From the NCBI RefSeq assembly GCF_000176855.2, contig NC_015138.1, positions 3,906,001 through 3,970,000 of the forward strand: a stretch of DNA of 64,000 nucleotides, read 5' to 3'. Both the position numbers and the translations under genes were made by a program. The notes beneath the pieces are model-generated. The model was given only the letters and a program-made list of their open reading frames with translations, had not been told where the DNA came from and did not search any database. Below are positions 57,556 through 64,000 of the stretch, in pieces (the stretch's first letter is position 1; the number at the start of each line of letters is the position of its first letter). This DNA is from Paracidovorax avenae ATCC 19860. Its GTDB lineage: Bacteria; Pseudomonadota; Gammaproteobacteria; Burkholderiales; Burkholderiaceae_C.

Positions 57556-59823
57556 ATGAATGAGGTCCTGACCAAACCCTCCGCCCCGGAGCCGCGCCCC
57601 GGCAGCGCCCCGGCGGCGGGCGTGTCCGCGGCAGCCGCCAATGCGGCCGCCGCCAGCTTCGCCTCGCTCACCGAGAACCTCGATTACCTCGATGCAGCCA
57701 GCATCGAGCAGGTGCGGCAGGCCTACAAATTCGCTGACAAGGCCCACCTGGGGCAACTGCGCAGCAGCGGCGAGCCCTACATCACCCATCCCATCGCGGT
57801 GGCCGCCCAGTGCGCCACCTGGAAGCTCGACGCCCAGGCCCTGATGGCGGCGTTGCTGCACGATGCGATGGAAGACTGCGGCGTCACCAAGGCCGACCTG
57901 CTGGAGCGCTTCGGACCGCAGGTCGCCGAACTCGTGGACGGCCTCACCAAGCTCGACAAGCTGCAGTTCAACACCCGCGAGGAGAACCAGGCCGAATCCT
58001 TCCGCAAGATGCTGCTGGCCATGGCGCGCGACGTGCGCGTCATCCTGATCAAGCTGGCGGACCGCACGCACAACATGCGCACGCTCTCGGACATGCCCCG
58101 CACCAAGTGGGGCCGCATCGCATCCGAGACACTCGAGATCTACGCCCCCATTGCCCACCGCCTGGGCCTGAACCAGACCTACCGCGAACTGCAGGACCTG
58201 TCCTTCCGCCACCTGCACCCGTGGCGCTACGCCACCCTCTCCAAGGCGGTGAACAAGGCGCGCAACCGCCGGCGCGACCTCATCCAGAAAGTGCAGGCCG
58301 AGGTGGACGCCGCCTTCGCCCGCATCGGCATGAAGGCCCGGCTCGCCGGCCGCGAAAAGACGCTCTACGCCATCTACCAGAAGATGGACACCAAGCACCT
58401 GAGCTTCGCCCAGGTGACGGACATCTACGGCTTCCGGGTGATCGTGTCGTCGGTGACCGACTGCTACACCGCACTGGGCGTCCTCCACCAGCTCTACAAG
58501 CCCGTGCCGGGCAGGTTCAAGGACCACATCGCCATCGCCAAGCTCAACGGCTACCAGTCGCTGCACACCACGCTCGTGGGCCCCTCGGGTGTCAACATCG
58601 AGTTCCAGATGCGCACCGAGGAGATGCACGTGGTGGCCGAAGCCGGCGTTGCGGCGCACTGGCTCTACAAGGCCGAGAACGCCGAAGGCAGCACGGCCGA
58701 ACGCCTGGGCACCAAGTGGCTGCAGTCGCTGCTGGACATCCAGAACGAGACGCGCGACGCCGCCGAGTTCTGGGACCACGTGAAGGTGGACCTGTTCCCG
58801 GACGCCGTCTACGTCTTCACGCCCAAGAGCCAGATCATGGCCCTGCCCCGCGGCGCCACGGTGGTCGATTTCGCCTATGCCATCCACAGCAACGTGGGTG
58901 ACCGGGCCACAGCCGCGAAGATCAACAACGAGCAGGTCCCGCTGCGCACCGAGCTGAAGAACGGCGACGTGGTGGAGATCATCACCGCGCCCGTTTCCAC
59001 CCCCAACCCCGCGTGGCTGGGCTTCGTGCGCACCGGGCGAGCCCGATCAAAGATCCGCCACTACCTCAAGACGCTCGCCCACACCGAGTCCGCCGGCCTC
59101 GGCGAGAAGCTGCTCACCCAGGCCCTGCGCGCCGAAGGGCTGGAGCGCCTGCCGTCGGAAGACGAGAACCAGGCCCTCTGGGACAAGCTGTTGCGCTTCA
59201 CCGGCAACCGCACGCGCACCGAGCTGATGACCGACATCGGCCTGGGCAAGCGCATCGCCGGCATCGTGGCCAAACGGCTCATGGTGCTGATGGCCGAACA
59301 CGGCCACCGCCCCGACGCCCTGCTGCTGACCCGCGAGCGCTACACCTCGCACGAAAATGTCTCGCAGGGCGGCGTCACGCTAGACGGCAGCGAGAACGCC
59401 TCCGTGCAGTACGCCAGCTGCTGCAGGCCGGTACCGGGCGACCCGATCGTCGGCTACCTGGGCCGCGGCGAAGGCCTCGTCGTCCACAACGCCCAATGCG
59501 GTGTGGCCAAGAAGCTGCAGCACAAGGACAGCGAGCGCTTCATCACCGTCGATTGGGCGGACGAGCCGACCCGCATGTTCGAAACCGGCATCGTGGTGAC
59601 TGTCACCAACGGCAAGGGCGTGCTGGCACGCATCGCCGCGGAACTCGCCAGCTCCGAGGCGGACATCGTGCATGTGGACATGGACGAGGAAAAGGCCATG
59701 GACACGACCGACCTGCGCCTCGTGGTGGCCGTGCGCGACCAGGCGCACGTCGAGGCCGCGCTGCGCAACCTGCGGCGCACCACGGCCGTCCTGCGCGCCT
59801 TCCGCATCCTTCCGTCGCCCTAG
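57556..59823 (+). CDS. spoT: Bifunctional (p)ppGpp synthetase/hydrolase
   Basis: A 755-aa Rel/SpoT protein. The HD hydrolase domain has YITHPIAVAAQ, ALLHDAMEDCGVT and LADRTHNMRTL, with the HD metal site intact. The synthetase domain has IYGFRVIVSS and KLNGYQSLHTTLVGP. TGS domain (ALPRGATVVDFAYAIHSNVG), a zinc-finger-like YASCCRPVPGD and a C-terminal ACT domain (VTVTNGKGVLARIAAELA) follow. It makes and degrades the alarmone (p)ppGpp. An Ala/Pro-rich N-terminal extension of about 35 residues precedes the core. Confidence 0.94.
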   Translation: MNEVLTKPSAPEPRPGSAPAAGVSAAAANAAAASFASLTENLDYLDAASIEQVRQAYKFADKAHLGQLRSSGEPYITHPIAVAAQCATWKLDAQALMAALLHDAMEDCGVTKADLLERFGPQVAELVDGLTKLDKLQFNTREENQAESFRKMLLAMARDVRVILIKLADRTHNMRTLSDMPRTKWGRIASETLEIYAPIAHRLGLNQTYRELQDLSFRHLHPWRYATLSKAVNKARNRRRDLIQKVQAEVDAAFARIGMKARLAGREKTLYAIYQKMDTKHLSFAQVTDIYGFRVIVSSVTDCYTALGVLHQLYKPVPGRFKDHIAIAKLNGYQSLHTTLVGPSGVNIEFQMRTEEMHVVAEAGVAAHWLYKAENAEGSTAERLGTKWLQSLLDIQNETRDAAEFWDHVKVDLFPDAVYVFTPKSQIMALPRGATVVDFAYAIHSNVGDRATAAKINNEQVPLRTELKNGDVVEIITAPVSTPNPAWLGFVRTGRARSKIRHYLKTLAHTESAGLGEKLLTQALRAEGLERLPSEDENQALWDKLLRFTGNRTRTELMTDIGLGKRIAGIVAKRLMVLMAEHGHRPDALLLTRERYTSHENVSQGGVTLDGSENASVQYASCCRPVPGDPIVGYLGRGEGLVVHNAQCGVAKKLQHKDSERFITVDWADEPTRMFETGIVVTVTNGKGVLARIAAELASSEADIVHVDMDEEKAMDTTDLRLVVAVRDQAHVEAALRNLRRTTAVLRAFRILPSP

Positions 59824-59863
59824 CCGCCCCCCCTTCACGCCCCCAATGGGCGCAGGAAGGGTC

Positions 59864-60433
59864 TCAGGAAGGCGTCCGTGCGGGGTATTCGACCCGCAGG
59901 ATCTCCAGCGTGCGCAGTCCGCCAGGCGTCCCCAGCCGGACCTCGTCGCCCTCGCGCGCCTTCAGCAGCGCGCGCGCCACGGGCGACACCCAGCTCACCT
60001 GCGACTGGCTGCTGTCCACCTCGTCGATCCCCAGGATGGTCACCGTCCGTTCCACGTCCAGGTCGTCCACGTAGGTGACCGTGGCGCCGAAGAACACCTG
60101 GTCGCTGCCGTGGTGCAGGGAAGGATCGACCACCTCGGCCATGTCCAGGCGCTTGGTCAGGAAGCGGATGCGCCGGTCGATCTCGCGCAGGCGCTTCTTG
60201 CCGTAGAGGTAGTCGCCGTTCTCGGAACGGTCGCCATTGCTCGCAGCCCAGTGAACGACCTCCACCACCTTCGGCCGCTCGTTGTCCATCAGCTCGAGCA
60301 GTTCGGACCGCAGCCGCGCATAGCCTGCCGGCGTCATGTAGTTCTTGCTGCCGGCGGGCAACGGCGGCGCGGACGGGAGCTCCGCATCGTCGTCGGGGGC
60401 GTTGTCCGTTTCCTTGGTGAAGGCCTTGCTCAT
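59864..60433 (-). CDS. greB: Transcript cleavage factor GreB
   Basis: A 189-aa GreA/GreB protein with an N-terminal coiled coil carrying AASNGDRSENGDYLYGKKRLREIDRRIRFL (the GreB-type acidic tip) and a C-terminal FKBP-like domain (VTILGIDEVDSSQSQVSWVSPVARALL). It adds about 30 acidic, flexible N-terminal residues. It rescues backtracked RNA polymerase. It is convergent with spoT, with a 40-bp gap. Confidence 0.93.
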   Translation of the reverse strand: MSKAFTKETDNAPDDDAELPSAPPLPAGSKNYMTPAGYARLRSELLELMDNERPKVVEVVHWAASNGDRSENGDYLYGKKRLREIDRRIRFLTKRLDMAEVVDPSLHHGSDQVFFGATVTYVDDLDVERTVTILGIDEVDSSQSQVSWVSPVARALLKAREGDEVRLGTPGGLRTLEILRVEYPARTPS

Positions 60434-60490
60434 GGATCGGTCGGCTCCAGGTGATGATGACGACCACCAGCGGCAGCTGGCAGAAAATGG

Positions 60491-60523
60491 AAAAAGCCTC
60501 GTGACTTTGACATCACGAGGCTT
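60491..60523 (-). terminator. Intrinsic terminator of tRNA-Arg
   Basis: AAGCCTCGTGA (60494-60504) and TCACGAGGCTT (60513-60523) form a perfect 11-bp stem with an 8-base loop. It is followed on the reverse strand by a T-run. It lies directly after the tRNA 3' end. Confidence 0.88.
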
Positions 60524-60529
60524 ACCATT

Positions 60530-60606
60530 TGGTGCGGCTGGCAGGAATCGAACCCACGACCCCTTGGTTCGTAGCCAAGTACTCTATCCAGCTGAGCTAC
60601 AGCCGC
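60530..60606 (-). tRNA. tRNA-Arg (anticodon ACG)
   Basis: A 77-base gene read on the reverse strand. Acceptor stem GCGGCTG pairs with CAGCCGC, the D arm contains AGCTCAGCTGGATAGAGT, the anticodon stem-loop is CTTGG-CTACGAA-CCAAG (anticodon ACG), the T arm contains GGTTCGATTCC, and the 3' CCA is encoded. It has its own promoter and terminator and lies beside the edge of a prophage. Confidence 0.96.
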
Positions 60607-60616
60607 TAAGCTTTGA

Positions 60617-60644
60617 ATTATAGCATGGTTTTGCCACTCTTCAA
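60617..60644 (-). promoter_or_regulatory. Sigma-70 promoter of tRNA-Arg
   Basis: On the reverse strand TTGAAG (60644-60639), a 16-base spacer and a perfect TATAAT (60622-60617), 10 bases before the tRNA 5' end. The 60607-60751 gap otherwise holds no gene. Confidence 0.75.
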
Positions 60645-60751
60645 GAACTTCTGAGAGACTTTTTTGAACCTTTCGGATCAACTCCGTCGCATCAGAAGCA
60701 GAACGCTATTGTAGTACAGAAATCCGGCCTGCCGAAGAAAAAAGCGGCTTT

Positions 60752-61078
60752 TCAAGCATCGGGACGCGGCGCCGGCGATGGCGCGGCTCCAGGAACTGCA
60801 ACGAACGGCATGCGACACGCCTCCAGGGCAGCAGCCAGCCGGCCTTCGTAGCCCTCACGGCGCTCGATCTCTGCCATCGCGGCACGCGCGAAGTCATCGA
60901 GCGAAGCACCGGGCCGCAACGCCTCCGTGGGCATGGAGGGACGCTCGGGCACCGGCTCCTGGCAAGCCACCGGCACCGGTATTCGGACTTGCAGGACATC
61001 GGTGTGCGTCGTGCCGGCGCATCCCGCCAGCGATGCCATGGCCAGCAGCACCATCATGCACGCGCTCCCCATGCTCAT
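60752..61078 (-). CDS. Rz1-like outer-membrane spanin lipoprotein
   Basis: A 108-aa protein. A lipoprotein signal ends in LAGCAG, followed by a proline-rich stretch (VPVACQEPVPERPSMP) and LDDFARAAMAEIERREGYEGRLAAALEACR, as in Rz1-like proteins of tailed phages. The start at 61078 overlaps the stop of the Rz-like gene by 4 bases. It should pair with that protein to fuse inner and outer membranes at lysis. Confidence 0.8.
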   Translation of the reverse strand: MSMGSACMMVLLAMASLAGCAGTTHTDVLQVRIPVPVACQEPVPERPSMPTEALRPGASLDDFARAAMAEIERREGYEGRLAAALEACRMPFVAVPGAAPSPAPRPDA

Positions 61079-61440
61079 GGCTTGCTCCTTTCCTGGAGCC
61101 AGGCTTGCACTCGGGCCTGGGCGCTGGCGCACGCGTCGCCAGGCACCGGCATGGGCCGGGCCAGGATGTCATCCGCGCGCCGGTCCCGGGCCTGCGCGCG
61201 GGCTGCGGCGGCACGGCGAGCCTCCGCAGCCGCATGCGACCGCTGGTCGGCCTGGGCGCGCAGGGCATCCACGGCGGCAGTGCATGCCTGCGCAGCGCCC
61301 TGCGCGCCGGCCAGTTGCCGCCCCCGGGCAGACACCTCCGCCTGCGCCGCAGCTACCGCGTCCCGCTCGCCAAGCCACGCCCAGCCCAGCAAGCCGTTGC
61401 CCGCCATGCTCCCCAGCAGCAGCCAGTGCAGCGGGGTCAT
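61075..61440 (-). CDS. Rz-like inner-membrane spanin
   Basis: A 121-aa protein with one N-terminal TM helix (HWLLLGSMAGNGLLGWAWLG) and a long Ala/Gln/Arg-rich coiled coil. It is placed directly after the lysozyme, with ATGA overlaps on both sides. Topology and context fit an i-spanin; primary sequence alone is not diagnostic. Confidence 0.78.
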   Translation of the reverse strand: MTPLHWLLLGSMAGNGLLGWAWLGERDAVAAAQAEVSARGRQLAGAQGAAQACTAAVDALRAQADQRSHAAAEARRAAAARAQARDRRADDILARPMPVPGDACASAQARVQAWLQERSKP

Positions 61441-62126
61441 GACCAGCCCTCCCGCCGTACACGGATCCGCTCACGGACGATATAGGAGCACAGCGCCACC
61501 ACGGCCACCATCAGCAACGGCTGCAGCCAGTCACCCAGGCTGTCCGCGCTGGCCTTGATGTCGCTGACCGCCCGCGCCGTCTCGGCGATGGCGGCCACCG
61601 CCGCAGTGCTGCCTGCGGCGACGCCTGCGCGGTTGATCGTGCTCTCTGCCATGGTGCGCTCGGGCTCGACGGCCCGGGGCATGCCGGCAGGCGCATCGCC
61701 CAGGTACAGCGCAGCCTCTGCGGCACGGCGCCGGGTCAACCCGGGCCACGTCTTGCCTCCGGCCTTGTTCCACAGGGCGAATGCCCGCGCAGCAGCTTCG
61801 TGGTCGCCACGGTTGTGCGCCCGCAGGACGCTGGAAGCGGCCATGCCCTCGACGCCCACGTTGAACGCGAAAGACACCAGCGCATCGAACTGCGCCTGCG
61901 TGGCCCGGCCGCCCGTGGCCCGCGCCACGCCCGCCTCGTACTCGCCCAGCTCCTGGCGCAGGCGGGCATCGGCCTGCTCGCGCGTCATCGTGTCCCCGGC
62001 ACGCACGCCGCGCGTGAAACCGTAGCCGATGGTCCAGATGCCCACGGGATCGCGGTACGCCTGGGCGCGGAAACCCTCGAACTCCTCGATCAGCGCGATG
62101 CCGCGCCCGGAAGTCACCATGGTCAT
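61437..62126 (-). CDS. Phage lysozyme (GH24) with C-terminal membrane segment
   Basis: A 229-aa endolysin. The catalytic set Glu17-x8-Asp26-x5-Thr32 (EEFEGFRAQAYRDPVGIWTIGYG region) matches T4-type lysozymes. The GH24 domain fills about 5-145. An unusual tail follows: an Ala-rich helix and a TM segment (about 203-218, LLMVAVVALCSYIV) ending in a basic stretch. There is no N-terminal signal or SAR segment. The start overlaps the upstream membrane protein gene. Confidence 0.88.
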   Translation of the reverse strand: MTMVTSGRGIALIEEFEGFRAQAYRDPVGIWTIGYGFTRGVRAGDTMTREQADARLRQELGEYEAGVARATGGRATQAQFDALVSFAFNVGVEGMAASSVLRAHNRGDHEAAARAFALWNKAGGKTWPGLTRRRAAEAALYLGDAPAGMPRAVEPERTMAESTINRAGVAAGSTAAVAAIAETARAVSDIKASADSLGDWLQPLLMVAVVALCSYIVRERIRVRREGWS

Positions 62127-62431
62127 TTGCGTCCTCCCGGCTCCACTGCATGCCCGCGCAGGATCGCAAGCGACTCCTTGATGTCCTGGTTGCTGCGCTG
62201 CAGGTCGTCCACCCGGCCCTTGATCTCGCGCAGCGATTCACGGGTGGCGTCGCGGTCCTTCTCGGCCAGCACCTCGACCTGGGCAATGCGTCCGTCCTGC
62301 CGCGTCTGGTCCTCGCGGTAGGCACCATAGGCCAGCGTCACGGAGCCCACGAACACCAGGGTCTGGACGATGGTCCCGGTGTTGATGGTGGGGTCGAATC
62401 TCATGAGCCTCCCGGCTGTAGTCTTGTTCAT
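62123..62431 (-). CDS. Phage membrane protein, possible holin
   Basis: A 102-aa protein with one TM helix (about 18-38, TGTIVQTLVFVGSVTLAYGA), then a charged coiled coil (VLAEKDRDATRESLREIKG). GGAGGA precedes the ATG at 62431. The position just before the lysozyme suggests a holin or lysis accessory, but a single TM with a long coiled coil is not a classical holin. Confidence 0.6.
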   Translation of the reverse strand: MNKTTAGRLMRFDPTINTGTIVQTLVFVGSVTLAYGAYREDQTRQDGRIAQVEVLAEKDRDATRESLREIKGRVDDLQRSNQDIKESLAILRGHAVEPGGRK

Positions 62432-62503
62432 TGATGCATCCTCCGAAGTCTGCGGGCGAAAAAAAACCTGCTGGACGCAGGCACCGAGTGGCAGCTGTCG
62501 CGG

Positions 62504-63127
62504 TCATATCGGCCAACCGGCCTCTATGTCGTACCTAGCAGCATCAGCCCTGTTCTGCAGCGCAGCGATGGCCTCGTGGTGCTTGCGTTCTGCAGAGAAA
62601 CAGGCCTGCACATGCGTGACCATGGCGGCGGCGGCGGTGTGCAGATCGCCCACCGACAGCGTGATCCAGCCACTCTCGGACTTGAAGTCCAAGGACACGA
62701 GACCGGCAATTTCCGCGTTCGCAACCAACCCAGTGATGCGGTTCTGGTCCTCTATGGACGTGCCAAGCCGCTTGCCGTCTGCAAGCGTCAAGCCCCCTGC
62801 TTCCGCAGCCCGGCGCCGAGCCGTTGCCGCGGCCATCAGCCGCGCCTTGTCGGCTTGGAGGGCCTGCTCGATATCGCCGGCCGACATGGACCGGACTTCA
62901 TAACCCTGGACCCAGTTGCCATCCTCATCGGCCTCAGGGGCCAGCGGCACGATGAATTCGGTCAGCGGATCATGTAGAGGCTGCTCGCCTTGTCCAACCG
63001 TCCGATAGGGGCCATGCCCTTGATAACCGTCGCCGATCACGGCGATGACGCCAGCTGCCTGCTCTTCGGCCACGACGTCCTCCATGGACATGGGCCAGCG
63101 CCTGGTCTGTGTATTGATGAACTGCAT
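62504..63127 (-). CDS. DUF4376-containing phage tail protein
   Basis: A 207-aa protein. The N-terminal part (QFINTQTRRWPMSMEDVVAE) is unassigned, and the C-terminal part has the DUF4376 pattern TSIEDQNRITGLVANAEIAG, then DFKSESGWITLSVGDLHTAAAAMVTHVQACF. DUF4376 is typical of tail-fibre assembly or tail-tip regions. It starts one base after the small gene upstream. Confidence 0.78.
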   Translation of the reverse strand: MQFINTQTRRWPMSMEDVVAEEQAAGVIAVIGDGYQGHGPYRTVGQGEQPLHDPLTEFIVPLAPEADEDGNWVQGYEVRSMSAGDIEQALQADKARLMAAATARRRAAEAGGLTLADGKRLGTSIEDQNRITGLVANAEIAGLVSLDFKSESGWITLSVGDLHTAAAAMVTHVQACFSAERKHHEAIAALQNRADAARYDIEAGWPI

Positions 63128-63128
63128 T

Positions 63129-63380
63129 TCACACTTTCTGAGTGAGCGTTGTCTGGATAGGTCGGAGGACTCCCGGGGACGATCCCGAAGCCCACCGGGG
63201 TATAGAGTGCGAGATGGTCTGCCCCGAAGTGACTGCCGCGTTGTTGCGCCATGCGAGCTTGTCGCAGCGCCACCAGGGCGCGTCACCGTCGAAGTCACCT
63301 TCAACGCCATCGGCGTATTTGCCAGCTGAATTGCTGACGGAATGCTGGTGTTGATGCCGGGATCCGAACCTGAGCCGCAC
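63129..63380 (-). CDS. Small hypothetical phage protein
   Basis: An 83-codon frame with a GTG start fills the gap between the tail-fibre stop and the DUF4376 start. It contains SNSAGKYADGVEGDFDGDAP and WWRCDKLAWRNNAAVTSGQ. No family was recognised. Tight packing and normal codon choice favour a real gene; the weak start signal argues against it. Confidence 0.42.
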   Translation of the reverse strand: MRLRFGSRHQHQHSVSNSAGKYADGVEGDFDGDAPWWRCDKLAWRNNAAVTSGQTISHSIPRWASGSSPGVLRPIQTTLTQKV

Positions 63381-63384
63381 TCGG

Positions 63385-64000
63385 TCAGGTGGGCGTGTTC
63401 ACCGGAGCGTTGGAAGGGAAAGACCTTTCGCCTCCCCAAAGGATGCGCACAATCGCCCCGGTTCCGGCCGCGTTGTCGCGAATCCAGAAGTCCAGCGTGA
63501 TCGTGAGTGTCTCGCCAGGAATCACCGCCAGCGCGTTGCGGTACCGCAGATTGCCGCCTGGCTTGGCGTAGGGAAACCCCGCAGCACTCCATTCATTGTG
63601 CAAAGTGCCCGCTCCGGCACGATAAAGGCCTTTATCGCTTCCCGTCCCTCCCGGAGAGCCTTGTGTGGAGATCAAGCCTGCTGCGCCATTCGCGCCAATC
63701 CCGTAGATGCCGACCCCGCCACCGCGGCCCTGGTATGTTTGTCCGCCGCCACCACCGCCCCCCCCACCACCCTGTCCGTCGGTACCCTTGATGAGTGAGT
63801 AGTTGCCCATTCCCTCGTCGCGCTGGTACATGCCGAGCCCGCCAGGGCCGGAGTAACCACCAGCGCCACCGCCCCCGTTGTAGACAGTATTGACGTTGCG
63901 GGCATCCCCTCCGTCGCCGCCATGGGCATTGTTGGTTCCCGATGCCCATGTCGTGTTCAGCAGATCGTTGCCGCCACGAGAAACCCGGGTCGCATAGGCC
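63385..64000 (-). CDS. Glycine-rich phage tail-fibre-like protein, N-terminus cut by window edge
   Basis: An open frame continues to the right edge. Visible residues include NGGGGAGGYSGPGGLG, a run of ten glycines, and a C-terminal domain with GETLTITLDFWIRDNAAGTG and RILWGGERSFP. Glycine-rich tracts and position in the prophage suggest a receptor-binding tail protein. The 5' end lies outside. Confidence 0.7.
   Translation of the reverse strand, partial: AYATRVSRGGNDLLNTTWASGTNNAHGGDGGDARNVNTVYNGGGGAGGYSGPGGLGMYQRDEGMGNYSLIKGTDGQGGGGGGGGGGQTYQGRGGGVGIYGIGANGAAGLISTQGSPGGTGSDKGLYRAGAGTLHNEWSAAGFPYAKPGGNLRYRNALAVIPGETLTITLDFWIRDNAAGTGAIVRILWGGERSFPSNAPVNTPT

Larger units (their letters stand above)
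60700..64000 (-). mobile_element. Prophage, lysis and tail-fibre end (partial)
   Basis: Seven tightly packed reverse-strand genes run from the window edge toward the tRNA: a glycine-rich tail-fibre-like protein, a small hypothetical protein, a DUF4376 tail assembly-type protein, a membrane protein, a GH24 lysozyme, an Rz-like spanin and an Rz1-like lipoprotein. The end near 60700 is approximate; no duplicated attachment site can be seen in the window. No integrase is in view. Confidence 0.8.

Noticed and set aside
60716..60760. Intrinsic terminator after the Rz1-like gene
   Set aside because: The GCCG/CGGC pairing is only four bases and the T-run falls in the loop.

Overview
The window is GC-rich, densely coded DNA with the gene content and order of a betaproteobacterium of the Comamonadaceae, most likely Acidovorax/Paracidovorax. 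This rests on the yicC-gmk-rpoZ-spoT-greB run, the kinase/phosphatase-rph-rdgB-hemW run, a large che cluster and a pilVWXY1E minor-pilin operon. The genus is an inference from gene content and not the result of a search.

Layout. 1-6.5 kb: a C45-type hydrolase (cut by the window edge), a GntR regulator, an omega-aminotransferase, a glycine-rich repeat lipoprotein, a TetR/quinone-reductase divergent pair and a DUF3606 protein. 6.6-11.8 kb: a catabolic module of flavin monooxygenase plus zinc alcohol dehydrogenase, opposite a sigma-54 activator. The intergenic DNA carries a sigma-54 promoter and paired palindromic activator sites. 11.8-13.0 kb: an AraC regulator. 13.1-25.1 kb: a chemosensory operon (MCP-like gene, cheY, STAS, cheA, two MCPs, cheW, REC-EAL, cheR, cheD, cheB) behind a FliA-like promoter. 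25.1-33.1 kb: a reverse-strand type IV minor pilin operon, pilV-pilW-pilX-pilY1-pilE-fimT. 33.2-37.9 kb: ribD, then a set of small stress-type proteins (DUF4142, DUF2243, DUF3606, isochorismatase-like, DUF421).

38.0-48.7 kb: a light and photooxidative-stress region. It has a LOV hybrid histidine kinase, an ECF sigma factor with its ChrR-type zinc/cupin anti-sigma factor, and two lipid-modification operons (cfa-DUF1295-DUF6134-like-DUF2177 and FAD oxidoreductase-DUF1365-cfa). Both operons and the sigma gene have a matching -35/-10 element with a 16-bp spacer. This is the most complete regulon-like system in the window.

48.9-60.6 kb: housekeeping genes (SPOR/DUF2628 protein, I78-type lipoprotein, hemW, rdgB, rph, a Ser/Thr kinase with PP2C phosphatase, yicC, gmk, rpoZ, spoT, greB) and tRNA-Arg(ACG). 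60.7-64 kb: the lysis and tail-fibre end of a prophage running off the window.

Most notable: (i) the first gene of the chemosensory operon joins an MCP signalling core to a CheZ-like FQDxxxQ motif and ends in an acidic-aromatic tail; (ii) CheA carries a MshEN-like tandem motif that could bind c-di-GMP, and the same operon encodes an EAL phosphodiesterase; (iii) three near-identical promoters define an ECF regulon for lipid modification beside a blue-light receptor. No CRISPR array, rRNA or insertion sequence was seen. Apart from 9547-9878, which is described, no gene-free stretch exceeds 300 bases.
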